From Rhodospirillales bacterium URHD0017 (lineage in GTDB: Bacteria > Pseudomonadota > Alphaproteobacteria > Reyranellales > Reyranellaceae), in assembly GCA_900110395.1 (NCBI GenBank), contig FODP01000037.1:1-42152 (forward strand): 42,152 nucleotides of DNA, read 5' to 3'. The position numbers were made by a program, and so were the translations under genes. The notes below the pieces were generated by a model that was not told the DNA's origin, did not search any database, and was given only the letters and a program-made list of their open reading frames with translations. This document shows, one piece after another, positions 1 to 8,856 of the stretch. Every line of letters begins with the position of its first letter. Position 1 is the first letter of the stretch.

Positions 1-219
1 CTGTGGCGGCGTCGGCTGGCGCAGCCGCCTGGGCCGCGAGCTGCGATCCTGCAGCCCGGCCAGGCCTTCCTGCTCGAAGCGATCGCGCCATTTGCGGCCG
101 GTGCGAGGGCAAACGCCTGCGGCTTCACTGGCGGACTGCGGCGTTTGCCCACCAAGAATCATTTTGGCCAACCGCTCTCGACCGTGCGGCGTCAGGCGGG
201 CATTCTTATGGATGTCCAT
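1..219 (-). CDS. IS481-family transposase, N-terminal part (runs off the left edge)
   Basis: The reverse strand is open from an ATG at 219 to the window edge, 73 codons. It begins MDIHKNARLTPHGRERL and continues through a helix-turn-helix stretch containing GVCPRTGRKW and then GLQDRSSRP. This is the hallmark N-terminus of IS481-family transposases, which cut and join insertion sequence ends with an RNase H-like DDE domain that would lie outside the window. Upstream of the ATG the reverse strand reads TGTTGTCGAGACGTC, consistent with an IS481 end starting TGT near position 256, but the partner end is not visible. The family call is firm. Whether the element is intact cannot be told here. Confidence 0.85.
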   Translation of the reverse strand, partial: MDIHKNARLTPHGRERLAKMILGGQTPQSASEAAGVCPRTGRKWRDRFEQEGLAGLQDRSSRPRRLRQPTPPQ

Positions 220-256
220 TCGGCTCTCCCAAGGATCAGTTGACGTCTCGACAACA
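220..256 (-). mobile_element. Probable terminal inverted-repeat end of the IS481 element
   Basis: Between the transposase start and about position 256 the reverse strand carries TGTTGTCGAGACGTC and then a purine-rich GGGAGAG that can serve as the ribosome binding site. IS481 elements usually end in 5'-TGT, so the outer boundary is placed here. The matching end and any target duplication lie outside the window, so this boundary is an inference. Confidence 0.4.
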
Positions 257-336
257 TCAGCTTCCTCGGCCTGAGCCGGATGGACAACCTATTGAAAGCT
301 CACACCTAGAGCAACATTTCGCAACGAACGATCACT

Positions 337-867
337 CTAGTGGGCGAGAGTCCTGTGCGGGTCCCGACCGTGCGTCATGTCGAGGTGGATCGATTTCGGT
401 GCCTTGTAGAAGCGCACGACGATGAAGCGGGCGGCGATGTACGCCGCGAGAAACGTCGCCCCGGCAGCGAGCACGCCGAAGCCGCTCGACTGGCGGCCCA
501 TCAGGCTGGAGGTCACGAACCGCAGCAGCGCCAGCAGCAGCAGCAGCGCCGTTGCGCCGACGCCGTCCCAGGCCGGCGGGACGCGGATCAGCTGGCGGCC
601 ATGGTCCTGGTTCACCTTCTTGAGCGCCCCCGCGACCGCGCCCGCCACAAGGCCGACGACGATGACAGCGGCCCACAGCTCGAAGCGCTTGCCCGTCGAC
701 ACGGCCAGCAGCACCGCCGCCGCCAGCACCGCAAAGGCCGCCGGAGCCGCCCACTGGAGCCGGGTGGCGGCCTTGCCGCCGAATTCGAAGCGGATCGTCC
801 ACAGGGCGAGGCCGGCCAGCAGCACGGCCACCAGGTAAGAGACGGAGAGGACGCTCGTCGTCGTCAT
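337..867 (-). CDS. Small multi-pass membrane protein of unknown function
   Basis: A 176-residue protein if started at the ATG at 867 (MTTTSVLSVSYLVAVL), which places the first membrane helix at the N-terminus. A start 17 codons upstream would only add an Arg-rich tail. I see about five hydrophobic segments: one near residues 7-25, a pair near 38-75, one near 110-125 and one near 130-150. A basic C-terminal tail follows, ending in RDPHRTLAH. The layout suggests an inner-membrane protein. I do not recognise a family or catalytic motif. It stands alone between the IS481 end and the dgoK locus. Confidence 0.6.
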   Translation of the reverse strand: MTTTSVLSVSYLVAVLLAGLALWTIRFEFGGKAATRLQWAAPAAFAVLAAAVLLAVSTGKRFELWAAVIVVGLVAGAVAGALKKVNQDHGRQLIRVPPAWDGVGATALLLLLALLRFVTSSLMGRQSSGFGVLAAGATFLAAYIAARFIVVRFYKAPKSIHLDMTHGRDPHRTLAH

Positions 868-1061
868 GCGGCGGTCAACCGCTCGCGCCGGCGGCCCTCG
901 ACGGCGCCGCGATGCCACCCCTTCATGTCCCCTCGTCCCCTGTTCATTGCTTGAATATCAGCATACGCGCTGCAAAGGTCTGCGCCTAGCCGTCCCGTTC
1001 AGCCGGGCACCTTCGTCACAGCGTGGTCATAGGCGCTGACCGAGGCCAGCACCCGCTGGCG

Positions 1062-1980
1062 TCATGTCGCTCCCCAGATCTTGCCGGCCGCCTTGGCGAG
1101 GCCAAGCCGCGATGCCTGCTCGGCATCGACCGTCGTCACGTCGAGCCCCTCGGCGCCGAGCGCCGCTTCATAAAGCCGGCCGAGCGCGCCGGCTGCGATC
1201 AGCCGCACCGATCGCAGCGCTCCGTGCTGGCGTTGCGCATCGGCGATCTCGCTGCCGATCAGCAGGCCCGACAGCCGCGCCGCACCGTCGGCGCGTTGCT
1301 CGAAGCCCAGAAGCTGCGCCGCGCGCAGCCGGAACAGCGACGCGGGGAGCGCCGTCGGCGCCGCCAGCGCCGTCGCCAGGCCGTCACGGAAGGACGGGCT
1401 GTCGGCGGGAGCGGCGCCCGGCTCGACGGCGTGAGCGAGGATGCTGTGCTGCGCGATCACCGAGAACAGCTCGCCGGTCATGTAGGTCGAGAACGCGACG
1501 AGGTGGCCGTCTTCGATGCGGACCCATTTGCTGTGGGTGCCGGGAATGCAGGCGAGGCCGGTGAAGCCGGCTTCGGTCACGCCCAGCAGCTGCGTCTCCT
1601 CCCCGCGCATGACGTCGGGCTGCTCGGCGCGCGCCTGGGCGATGCCGGGCAGGATGATGACATCGCCCGGTGCATCGACCCGGATGGCGCCCTCGTGCAG
1701 GGCATCGAGCCGCGTCGGCGTCTTGAGGTGCCTCGACCCAGCCCTGCCGCGCGCCTGCCATGCCGCAGATCAGGACCGGCGCTCCCTCGGGCGCGCCAAG
1801 CCGCGCGAGGTGATCGCGCAGGACGGCCGCGAAGCCTGCACCGGCCGCCCCGGTCCCTGAACAGTGCAGCATGCCCTCGCCGCTGCGGCTTTCCGCCAGT
1901 GCCTTGCCATCGGCCGACATCAGCCAGCCGCGAAAGCTGCTGGTGCCCCAGTCGACGACGACGAAACGTTCAGCAGGCAT
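1062..1980 (-). pseudogene. dgoK: 2-dehydro-3-deoxygalactonokinase, frameshifted
   Basis: DgoK phosphorylates 2-dehydro-3-deoxygalactonate in the DeLey-Doudoroff galactonate pathway in the cytoplasm. The N-terminal part from the ATG at 1980 carries the sugar-kinase phosphate motif VVDWGTSSFRGWL and GMAGARQGWVEAP. The C-terminal part, in another frame, carries VIILPGIAQARAEQPDVMRG, PGTHSKWV and FSTYMTGELFSVI, all typical of the family. The reading frame changes near 1725-1735, just after GWVEAP. The span is 919 bp, one more than a multiple of three, so a one-base insertion or two-base deletion is implied. No dgoA aldolase gene follows. A short open tail downstream on this strand, ending AYDHAVTKVPG near 1010, could be the end of a lost neighbour. 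Real decay and a sequencing error are both possible. Confidence 0.8.
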
Positions 1981-2032
1981 CGAGCCGGCACTCCTCGGGC
2001 CACAGGTGGCAGATCACGTGATAGCATGGCCC

Positions 2033-3039
2033 ATGCATCCCTTCCGCTTCGGCATCCAGGTCTCCGAATTGCCGTTCGACGGCTGGCGCGAGCGGGTGCG
2101 CTGGTACGAGGAGCTCGGCTTCACGACGATCTCCACGCCCGACCACTACATCATGCGGCAGTGGGATCCGGTCTCGCTGATGGCGGCCGTGGCCGGCGTG
2201 ACGCGCTCGGCCGCCGTCGGCGCCACGGTGCTGAATGTCGGGCTGCGCCAGCCCATCGACCTCGCGCGCATGGCAGCGACGATCGCCGCGATCTCGGCCG
2301 GCGGCTGCGAGCTCGGGCTGGGCGCCGGCTGGAGCCCCGACGACTTCACGATCGCCGGGGCGGATTTTGGCACTCCCGGTGCGCGGCTGGAGCGGCTCGA
2401 GGAGACCGTTCAGGCGATCAGGCTGCTGTGGACTGAGGAGCGCACCAGCTTCACCGGCAAGCATGTCCGGCTGGCGGCGGCGCCGTCGGTGCTGGCGTTG
2501 CCGCTGCCGCGGATGCCGAAGCTGCTGCTCGGCGGCACGATGCGCCGCGCGCTGGGCATCGTCGGGCATCACGCCGACATCGCCAGCGTCTTTCCGTCGG
2601 TGGCCAGCGGCAGGATCGGCTGGCCGGGCTGGGCGGAAGGATCGACGGTCGAGCAGACGGCGCAGCAGGCGGCCTGGGTGCGTGCCGGCGCCGAACGGGC
2701 CGGCCGCGATCCGGCGGCGATCGAGCTCAGCACGCAGATCTGCTTCACGGCGGTCGCGCCCGATCCGCGATGGTGGCGGAATGGACGGGCGTGACGGCGG
2801 CGGCGCAGAAGCTGTCGACGATCTTCCTGGGCGGCACGCCGGCCGAGGCCCGCGAGTGCCTGCAGCGGCGGCGCCAGGCGACCGGTCTCAGCTACTTCGT
2901 CGTGTTCGATCTCGCCAACAACTATGCCAACGCCGGGAACTGGACGCCGTCGCTGCCCGGCGACGGCGGGCCGGGCGCGGCCGATCGCTACCTCGAAGCC
3001 TTCGCCCAGTCCGTGGTGCGGCCGCTCACCGGGCAGTGA
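2033..3039 (+). pseudogene. LLM-class (F420-dependent-type) oxidoreductase, frameshifted
   Basis: This is a luciferase-like TIM-barrel monooxygenase or F420-dependent oxidoreductase. The N-terminal frame from the ATG at 2033 reads FRFGIQVSELP, WYEELGFTTISTPDHY, then a GLGAGWSPDDF motif and LLLGGTMRRALGIVGHHAD, all matching the bacterial luciferase fold. The frame is lost near 2755-2765. The C-terminal frame continues with MVAEWTGVTAAAQKLS, FLGGTPAEARE and GLSYFVVFD to a stop at 3039. The 1007-bp span is one short of a multiple of three, fitting a single-base deletion. It starts 52 bp from the divergent dgoK start. The substrate cannot be predicted. An error in the assembly is as likely as true inactivation. 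Confidence 0.78.
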
Positions 3040-3048
3040 GGGCCCGCG

Positions 3049-3945
3049 TCAGTCGTAACGGACGACGAGCTCGATATCGCCCAGCTTGAGCATCGATCCC
3101 GGCTCCAGGGGCCGGGTCAGGCCGGGCGCGATCGGCGTGCCGTTGATCGCCGTGCCGTTGGTCGATCCGACATCCTCGATCTGCAGGGTGTTGTTCAGGC
3201 CCATGCTCAATCGCGCATGGCGCCGGGACACCGATTCGTTCAACAGCACGAGATCGCATTGCGTCGAATCGCGGCCGATCAGCAGGCCTGCTTCGCGCTT
3301 CACCAGGTCGTCCACTTCCACGCCGAAGCCGAACTTGCGTCCGCCGGGGTCGACACCGTGGAAATGGAAGATCTTGCGCAAGGCCGTCGGCTGGATCTGC
3401 ACGGTGGCGGCGGTCATCCGCGTCCGCACCCGGTAGATGTGCAGGGGGCGGCTGACGTGCTTGGCGCGATGCTCGCCGCCGTCGACATAGGCATAGTCGT
3501 CGTGCAGCTTGGCGACGTCGCGGACGGCGCGCGACACCGCGATGCCGCCCGGCTCGGCCAGCACCTGGATGCGCTCGGCCAGGTTCACGCCGTCGCCGAA
3601 GATGTCGTGATCGACCTCATCGACGATGATCTCGCCGAGATGGACGCCGACGCGGAACATCAGGCGCCGTTCCTCGTCGAACCCTTCGTTGAACCGCGCC
3701 ATGCGCTCCTGGATGTCGATCGCCACCTGGACGGCCGCCGCCGCCGAGCTGAACTCGGCGAGCATCGAATCGCCCGTGCTGTGGATCAGCTTGCCGCCGG
3801 CCGTTTCGATGGCCGGCCGCCAGATCAGGTCGCGCGCCGAGCGGAGGTGCTCGAAGGTGAGGTCCTCCTCGCTCTCGACCAGGCGCACGAAGCCCGCGAG
3901 ATCGGCATGCAGGATCGCAGACAATCGCCGTTCGGAACGTGCCAT
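3049..3945 (-). CDS. Class III adenylate/guanylate cyclase with C-terminal FHA domain (copy 1)
   Basis: A 298-residue cytoplasmic protein. Residues about 1-165 form a class III nucleotidyl cyclase domain. The two metal-binding aspartates are present in ILHADLAGF and HSTGDSMLAEF, followed by FRVGVHLGEI and GDGVNLAERIQ. Residues about 205-298 form an FHA phosphothreonine-binding domain with IGRDSTQCD, SVSRRHARLS and DVGSTNGTAING. The ATG at 3945 is preferred because the equivalent codon starts the paralogue at 37.98 kb; a GTG two codons upstream is the alternative. The gene is convergent with the monooxygenase, nine bases apart. The FHA module suggests control by a Ser/Thr kinase, but none is encoded in the window. 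A close paralogue with a frameshift lies at 37080-37975. Confidence 0.88.
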   Translation of the reverse strand: MARSERRLSAILHADLAGFVRLVESEEDLTFEHLRSARDLIWRPAIETAGGKLIHSTGDSMLAEFSSAAAAVQVAIDIQERMARFNEGFDEERRLMFRVGVHLGEIIVDEVDHDIFGDGVNLAERIQVLAEPGGIAVSRAVRDVAKLHDDYAYVDGGEHRAKHVSRPLHIYRVRTRMTAATVQIQPTALRKIFHFHGVDPGGRKFGFGVEVDDLVKREAGLLIGRDSTQCDLVLLNESVSRRHARLSMGLNNTLQIEDVGSTNGTAINGTPIAPGLTRPLEPGSMLKLGDIELVVRYD

Positions 3946-4121
3946 GACCACCGATCAGGACCCAGCCAGAGAGGGAGTACGAAAGCCTCAGAGCGCCGGG
4001 GCGTTCGCGGCCCGCAGCGTGATGCGGAATTTTCACGCCGCGGGTGCCTGCCTGTCAATTCGCGCCTGCACAGCGGAAGAAAAAGAGGGGCGATCTGCGC
4101 ACGGCCTGTGCCATTTGACAG

Positions 4122-4442
4122 CTACGGCGCCTGCTGCGCCTCGGCCACCCGCAGGATCTCGACCGCCGGCGGGCACACGAGGATTTCGCTGAACGCCCGC
4201 ATCCAGTTGCCGGTCTCCTCGCCCGTGCCGACGCCGCGCTCGCGGAACTGGTCGAGCTGGTCGAGACGGGAGAGCTCGAGCTCGAACTGGAGCGCGGCGC
4301 TGTCGTGGTGGCGCGTCAACGGCACCAGCAGGCGGGCATTGAGGCCGTCGCTGCGGGCGGCCTTGACCTCGCGCAGGATGAACTCGATCGCGCGCTGGCG
4401 GTTCACCGGCAGCACGTCGTACGAAAAGCGGGCCAGGTACAT
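4122..4442 (-). CDS. Small protein of unknown function
   Basis: A 106-residue protein. The ATG at 4442 is chosen because GGAGGG lies five bases upstream; an open frame extends 16 codons further but has no such site. It begins MYLARFSYDVLPVNRQRAIE and is mostly soluble, with an acidic middle part (LQFELELSRLDQLDQF) and no signal peptide or membrane helix. The short beta-helix-like N-terminus resembles dimeric alpha/beta-barrel proteins such as the NIPSNAP or Dabb folds, but that is a guess. It is divergent from the phosphoesterase gene across a repeat-bearing spacer. Confidence 0.6.
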   Translation of the reverse strand: MYLARFSYDVLPVNRQRAIEFILREVKAARSDGLNARLLVPLTRHHDSAALQFELELSRLDQLDQFRERGVGTGEETGNWMRAFSEILVCPPAVEILRVAEAQQAP

Positions 4443-4549
4443 CGCGTCCCTCCAGGGTGTGATCGCGGTGAATGACGGGGCCGGCGACACGTTGCGAGGG
4501 AAAGCGAAAATCGGCGCAGCCTGCGCTATGCTAGGAGCATTGCCTCATT

Positions 4550-4676
4550 CCTCCCCAGCTTCGCTGGGGAGGTGTCGGCGTCGTATGCCGACGGAGGGGT
4601 CATGAGCATCGTCGCTGGTGCTCATGACCCCTCCGCCCGCTACGCGGGCACCTCCCCATCGTTGGACGATGGGAGG
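4550..4676. repeat. Two inverted copies of an interspersed palindromic repeat forming a large hairpin
   Basis: Copy 1 (4550-4608, + strand) and copy 2 (4619-4676, - strand) share the same plan: a CCTCCCC/GGGGAGG mini-hairpin with a variable loop, GTG, a second short hairpin (GTCGGCG.. or GCCCGCG..), then CGGAGGGGTCATGAGCA. The last 17 bases of each copy pair perfectly (4592-4608 with 4619-4635) around a 10-base loop. The copies differ only in the loops and the inner stem, which keeps its pairing. The pair lies between two divergently transcribed genes. This is typical of REP/BIME-like interspersed repeats of alphaproteobacteria. Confidence 0.85.
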
Positions 4677-4708
4677 AAGTGATTCAGGCAGAATTGTCCG
4701 GCGCGACC

Positions 4709-5176
4709 ATGAGAATTGGCATCATTTCGGATACCCATGGTCTGTTGCGTCCCGAGGCCGTCGAACGGCTCGCGGGCGTCCAGCACATCATCCATGCCGG
4801 CGATATCGGCCGCCCTGACGTGATCTCGGAGCTGCGCAGGATCGCGCCGGTCACGGCCGTGAGAGGCAATATCGACAGGGACGAGTGGGCGGCCGGCTAC
4901 CCGCAGACGGAGCTCGTGAAGCTGGGGGACCGGTTCTTCTACGTGCTGCACAACATCGCGGAGCTCGACCTCGATCCCGTCGCCGCCGGCATCGATGTCG
5001 TCGTCTCGGGCCATTCGCATCAGCCCAAGATCGAGACCGTCGACGGTGTGGTCTACCTCAATCCCGGAAGTGCGGGGCCGCGCCGTTTCAGCCTGCCCAT
5101 TGCCCTCGCGACACTCGATCTCGGCGGCAAGGCGTTGCGACCGTGCATCGTGAGTCTCGACTCGCGATCATTGTGA
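4709..5176 (+). CDS. YfcE/MJ0936-family metallophosphoesterase
   Basis: A 155-residue calcineurin-like phosphoesterase, the usual size for the YfcE family of small phosphodiesterases. The metal-ligand motifs are all visible: ISDTHG at residues 6-11, AGDIG, GNID in place of the usual GN(H/C)D, and SGHSHQP, followed by LNPGSAGPRR. The ATG at 4709 puts the first beta strand (MRIGIISDTHG) at the N-terminus. An upstream in-frame ATG at 4679 would begin inside the repeat and is less likely. The 3' end overlaps the convergent response-regulator gene by nine bases. The physiological substrate is unknown. Confidence 0.88.
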   Translation: MRIGIISDTHGLLRPEAVERLAGVQHIIHAGDIGRPDVISELRRIAPVTAVRGNIDRDEWAAGYPQTELVKLGDRFFYVLHNIAELDLDPVAAGIDVVVSGHSHQPKIETVDGVVYLNPGSAGPRRFSLPIALATLDLGGKALRPCIVSLDSRSL

Positions 5177-5939
5177 TGCGTCCCACGAATATCCAAGCCC
5201 GGTGATGCTCGTGATGGCCTGAAAACCGGGATCGATCGCCTCGAACTTGCGGCGCATGCGCTTGATCATGGTGCGCACGTTGCGCTCAAAGCCGCGCTCG
5301 CCGCCGCCGGCGACGAAGTCCGCATAGTGCACCTGGTCGTAGATCGCCCGGTAGGTCACCGGCTGGCCGGCGTGCGCCACCAGCAGGCCCACGATCCTCT
5401 GCTCGGCGACAGTGAGCCCGATGTCGTGGCCGCGCCATTGGGCCGGCCGCCGCTGCGGCAGCAGCAGGGGCCCGGAGGTGACCGGGCTCCGGTTCCGGCC
5501 CCAGTTCCGGCCTCGCTGGGACGCTGTCGGTCGGCACGAGCAGGCGCATGCGCGGCACCAGCACGTCGACGCCGCGCGCCTTGTTGACGAAGTCGATGGC
5601 GCCGCCCTGCAGCGCCGCGAGCTCGCGATGCACCGGGGAGCGGCCGGTCAGGATGATCACGGGCCGGTTGCGGTCCTTCTCGAGCAGCAGCCGCAGGACT
5701 TCGAAGCCCTGCAGCTGGGGCAGCGTCCAGTCGAGCAGCACCAGCTCGGCCGCGAGACCCTGCGCCAGGGCGGCGAGGCAGGATTCGCCGTCGGCGAAGG
5801 CGTGCACCTTGAAGCCGTGATCGCCGAGCTCTGCCGCCAGCGTCTCGCGATAGAGGTCGTCGTCATCGACCAGCGCGACCGGCGTCGCCGCGCCGGCCAA
5901 TGGGCCCGCCGCCGACCCCGCATTCAGAACCAGACTCAT
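5168..5939 (-). pseudogene. OmpR/PhoB-type response regulator, frameshifted
   Basis: This encodes a two-component response regulator. The ATG at 5939 (MSLVLNAGSAAG) opens a receiver domain with the acidic pocket VALVDDDDLYRE, the phosphoacceptor aspartate in LVLLDWTLPQLQG, the conserved threonine in VIILTGRS and the lysine in FVNKARG. The frame then breaks near 5480, and the winged-helix output domain continues in a different frame: QWRGHDIGLTVAEQRIVGLL, TYRAIYDQVHY, NVRTMIKRMRRKFE and GLGYSWDA. The 772-bp span is one more than a multiple of three, which fits an extra G in the CCCGGTCACC stretch. No histidine kinase gene is adjacent. The lesion may be a sequencing error. Confidence 0.82.
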
Positions 5940-6213
5940 GTGCCCCCGTCTTCGCCCCGCTTGCGCAAGGCGCTTCGAAAAATGGGCACAAGGCGCGCGA
6001 AAAATGAGGCTGTCGTGCTGCCGTTCGTCGAGGATTCCGGCCGATTGGGCGAGCGGGCCGCGGTAACGCTTTGTCACGCAGCTTCGTCTTCCCGGCAGGT
6101 GGCAGCGGTCAGGTACTCGAACGTCCAGACCGGCCTATCGTTCAGCCTCCCATCGATCTGCTTCTCGCCTGGCGTCGTGTGCACGGCGCCGGCGGAGGAA
6201 GAGGAGTGGGAAC

Positions 6214-6645
6214 ATGACAAGGGGATGGTCGAAGGCGGAGATAGACAAGGAGATCGACCGCGCCCTCGCGCGCGGCCGGCGGCTCATGCGCGATGAACCG
6301 CGGGCAGCGAGCGCGCGTTATGACCGTCGCACGCGGCGCATGGTCGTGGAGCTGACCAATGGCTGCAGCTTCGTCTTTCCGCCGCGCGCTCTGCAGGGCA
6401 TGGCGCAGGCCAGGGAGGCCGCGCTGGCCGACGTCGAGATCGCGGGTGCGGGCCATGCGCTGCATTGGCCGCAGCTCGATGTCGACTTCACCGTACCCGG
6501 GCTGCTGATGGGCGTGTTCGGCACGCGTGCCTGGATGGCGTCCGAGCTCGCACGCCGGGCAGGGCAATCGAAGTCGCCCGCCAAGGCGGCGGCCGCTCGC
6601 GCCAACGGCCGCAAGGGCGGACGGCCCCGACGCAAGGCCGCCTGA
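6214..6645 (+). CDS. DUF2442 domain protein
   Basis: A 143-residue protein. Residues about 30-100 match the DUF2442 pattern: a strand-rich block with YDRRTRRMVVELTNG, FVFPPRALQGM and then LHWPQLDVDFTVPGLL, which in this family is followed by GxxGTR-like FGTRAW. The C-terminal 35 residues are rich in Ala, Lys and Arg (KSPAKAAAARANGRKGGRP), giving a basic tail that could bind nucleic acid. DUF2442 proteins are often encoded beside DUF4160 toxin-like partners, but none is seen here. GGAAGAGGAGTG upstream serves as the ribosome binding site. The function is unknown. Confidence 0.8.
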   Translation: MTRGWSKAEIDKEIDRALARGRRLMRDEPRAASARYDRRTRRMVVELTNGCSFVFPPRALQGMAQAREAALADVEIAGAGHALHWPQLDVDFTVPGLLMGVFGTRAWMASELARRAGQSKSPAKAAAARANGRKGGRPRRKAA

Positions 6646-6679
6646 GTTTCGCCCCAACCAAAAAACCGTGAGTCCGCTG

Positions 6680-7054
6680 CTAGGTCTCGGGCTGAGCGGC
6701 GAGCCACTTGCGGGCAGCGTCGATCGACAGGAAAGCCTTGGCCGGCCGGCCGTCCTTGCCCAGGTTCAGGAGCCGGTCCGCCAGTTCCAGGGACGTGTCG
6801 GGCGCGGGCACGAGCGCCAAGGCGCCGCGGTTGCCGATCTCCGCATAGGCGGCCATGCGCGCGCCCAAGGCCATGACGTCGTCGTTCGTGTAGGTGCCGT
6901 GCGCGGTACGGCCGTCGATCAGCTTGCGATACGGCAGCGCCCCCGCCCCGACCACGGCGTCGGCGAAGTCCTCGATGTCCTTCAGGACGAGGTGGCCGTC
7001 GAACGTCGCTTCGACATGGCGGGCCTTGTGGTCGATCGTGTATTGGATGGGCAT
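6680..7054 (-). CDS. Small soluble protein, possibly STAS/SpoIIAA-like
   Basis: A 124-residue cytoplasmic protein beginning MPIQYTIDHKARHVEATFDG. The strand-helix alternation, with GHLVLKDIEDFADAVV early on, KLIDGRTAHGTY in the middle and a helix ending in LAAQPET, resembles the SpoIIAA/STAS-like fold seen in many uncharacterised proteobacterial proteins. No catalytic motif is visible. It is convergent with the DUF2442 gene (34 bp apart) and divergent from the substrate-binding-protein gene. The fold assignment is an inference from pattern only. Confidence 0.65.
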   Translation of the reverse strand: MPIQYTIDHKARHVEATFDGHLVLKDIEDFADAVVGAGALPYRKLIDGRTAHGTYTNDDVMALGARMAAYAEIGNRGALALVPAPDTSLELADRLLNLGKDGRPAKAFLSIDAARKWLAAQPET

Positions 7055-7218
7055 GCGGTTCTGCTCTTATGGGCGGACAGCCGAAACGTCAACGGCCAGG
7101 CGCGACGGACACGCGCAACCCCTGCAAGCGGCGCCTTCACATTGGCGAGAGCAGTGGTTGAAGGGCAATATGCCGGCCGTTCTCTTCGTTCCCGGAAAAA
7201 GCTCGCAGGTAAAGCCAG

Positions 7219-8853
7219 ATGCCTCGGTCCACCAGACGTTCAGCGCTTCCAAGGGCGGCGCTCACCCGGCGCACCATGATGGCGCTCGCGGGCACGACCC
7301 CGGCCGTCGTCGCCACGCTCTTCGCGACAAGGGCGGCGCGGTCGGCCGACAAGGTGCTGAAGGTCGTTCTCGTCAGCGACCTCAAGGGCATCGACCCGGT
7401 GTTCAACACCGCGACCTACGCGGCCTATCACGGCTACCTCGTCTACGATCAGCTCTTCGCGCTCGATTCCAAAGGCAAGCCGCAGCCCCAGATGGTCGAC
7501 ACGTGGGAGGTCTCCGCCGACCGCAAGACCTGGAAGTTCCGCCTGCGCGGCGGCCTGAAATTCCATGACAGCAGCCCGGTGCGCGCCGCCGACGCCACGG
7601 CCTCGATCCTGCGCTGGAAGGACCGCGACGTCGTTGGCAAGGCCCTGTTCTCGGCCGGCGCCAAGCTCGAGGCGGTGGACGATCTCACCTTCACCTTGGC
7701 GCTCAGCGATCCGTTCGGCCTGGTGCTCGACGCCCTCGCCAAGCCGCTCTCGAACGCGCTGTTCGTCATGCCCGAGGCGGTGGCGAAGACGCCGGCGACG
7801 GCGCAGATTTCCAGCGCCGTCGGCTCCGGGCCCTTCATCTTCGTGAAGGAGGAATGGCGGCCCGGCGCGAAGGCGGTCTACGTCCGCAATCCGCACTACG
7901 TGCCGCGCCAGGAGAAGCCCGACGGCCTCGCCGGGGCCAAGGTGGCGAAGGTCGACCGGGTCGAGTGGCTCTCGATACCCGATGCCAACACCGCCATCTC
8001 GGCGCTGACCGCGGGCGAGATCGACTACCTGCAGAACCCGGCGATGGACACCTATCCCGTGCTGAAGGCGGACAAGAAGGTCCGCTTCGTCACGGTCGAT
8101 CCCACCGGCAGCATGGTCTGGATCCGGCCCAATCACCTGCAGCCGCCCTTCGACAACCCGAAGGCGCGCCAGGCGCTGCTGCACGTGATCGACCAGACGG
8201 CGATCCTGCAGGCGCTCGGCGCGCCGGCCGAGACCGCGCGGCCGTTCTGCGGCTCCTTCTTCATGTGCGGCACGCCGCTCGAGACCTCGGCCGGCACGGC
8301 GGGCCTCGACAAGCCGGACCTCGAGAAGGCCCGGGCCCTCCTGAAGGAGTCGGGCTACGACGGCCGGCCGGTCGTGTTCATGCAGCCGAGCGATCTTGCC
8401 GCGAACTTCAACGCCACGGTCGTGGTCGCCGAGGCGATGCGCAAGGCGGGCTTCAAGGTCGACATCCAGCCGCTCGACTGGGGGACGCTGTCGACGCGCC
8501 GCAACAACAAGGGCCCCGTGGACAAGGGTGGGTGGAACCTGTTCATCACCGTCGCCACGGCGCTCGATGCCAGCACACCGCTCACCAATCCCTACCTCGC
8601 GACGCCGTGCCCCAACGACGTCGCCGGCTTCCCCTGCGACGAGGAGCTGCAGCGCCTGCGCCGCAGCTGGTGGGAGAGCACCGACGAAGCCGAACGGGCA
8701 AAGCTCGCCGACCAGATCCAGGTGCGGGCGTACCAGGTCGTGCCGTACATCAACGGCGGGCAGTGGAAGCAGTACACGGCCGTGCGGACGAACGTCTCGG
8801 GGCTGGGGGAGACGACAGTGCCGGTGTTCTGGGAGGTGGCGAAGGAGGGGTGA
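7219..8853 (+). CDS. ABC transporter substrate-binding protein, family 5 (peptide/nickel type)
   Basis: A 544-residue periplasmic solute-binding protein of the SBP_bac_5 (DppA/OppA) family, which captures peptides or other small ligands for an ABC importer. The N-terminus carries a twin-arginine-like signal (LTRRTMMALAG, then a hydrophobic stretch to about residue 42). The mature part has the family signature: LVSDLKGIDPVFN, YDQLFALDSKGKPQP, WKFRLRGGLKFHDSSPV and a C-terminal VPVFWEVAKEG. No permease or ATPase gene is adjacent, so it is an orphan binding protein. It ends three bases from the convergent MFS gene. Pieces of a second copy are scattered at 35.1, 38.2 and 39.5 kb. Confidence 0.93.
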   Translation: MPRSTRRSALPRAALTRRTMMALAGTTPAVVATLFATRAARSADKVLKVVLVSDLKGIDPVFNTATYAAYHGYLVYDQLFALDSKGKPQPQMVDTWEVSADRKTWKFRLRGGLKFHDSSPVRAADATASILRWKDRDVVGKALFSAGAKLEAVDDLTFTLALSDPFGLVLDALAKPLSNALFVMPEAVAKTPATAQISSAVGSGPFIFVKEEWRPGAKAVYVRNPHYVPRQEKPDGLAGAKVAKVDRVEWLSIPDANTAISALTAGEIDYLQNPAMDTYPVLKADKKVRFVTVDPTGSMVWIRPNHLQPPFDNPKARQALLHVIDQTAILQALGAPAETARPFCGSFFMCGTPLETSAGTAGLDKPDLEKARALLKESGYDGRPVVFMQPSDLAANFNATVVVAEAMRKAGFKVDIQPLDWGTLSTRRNNKGPVDKGGWNLFITVATALDASTPLTNPYLATPCPNDVAGFPCDEELQRLRRSWWESTDEAERAKLADQIQVRAYQVVPYINGGQWKQYTAVRTNVSGLGETTVPVFWEVAKEG

Positions 8854-8856
8854 GCG

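Noticed and set aside
1005..1064. A short open tail downstream of dgoK ending AYDHAVTKVPG, possibly the remnant of an aldolase gene such as dgoA
   Set aside because: Too short to assign; it could equally be chance in high-GC DNA.
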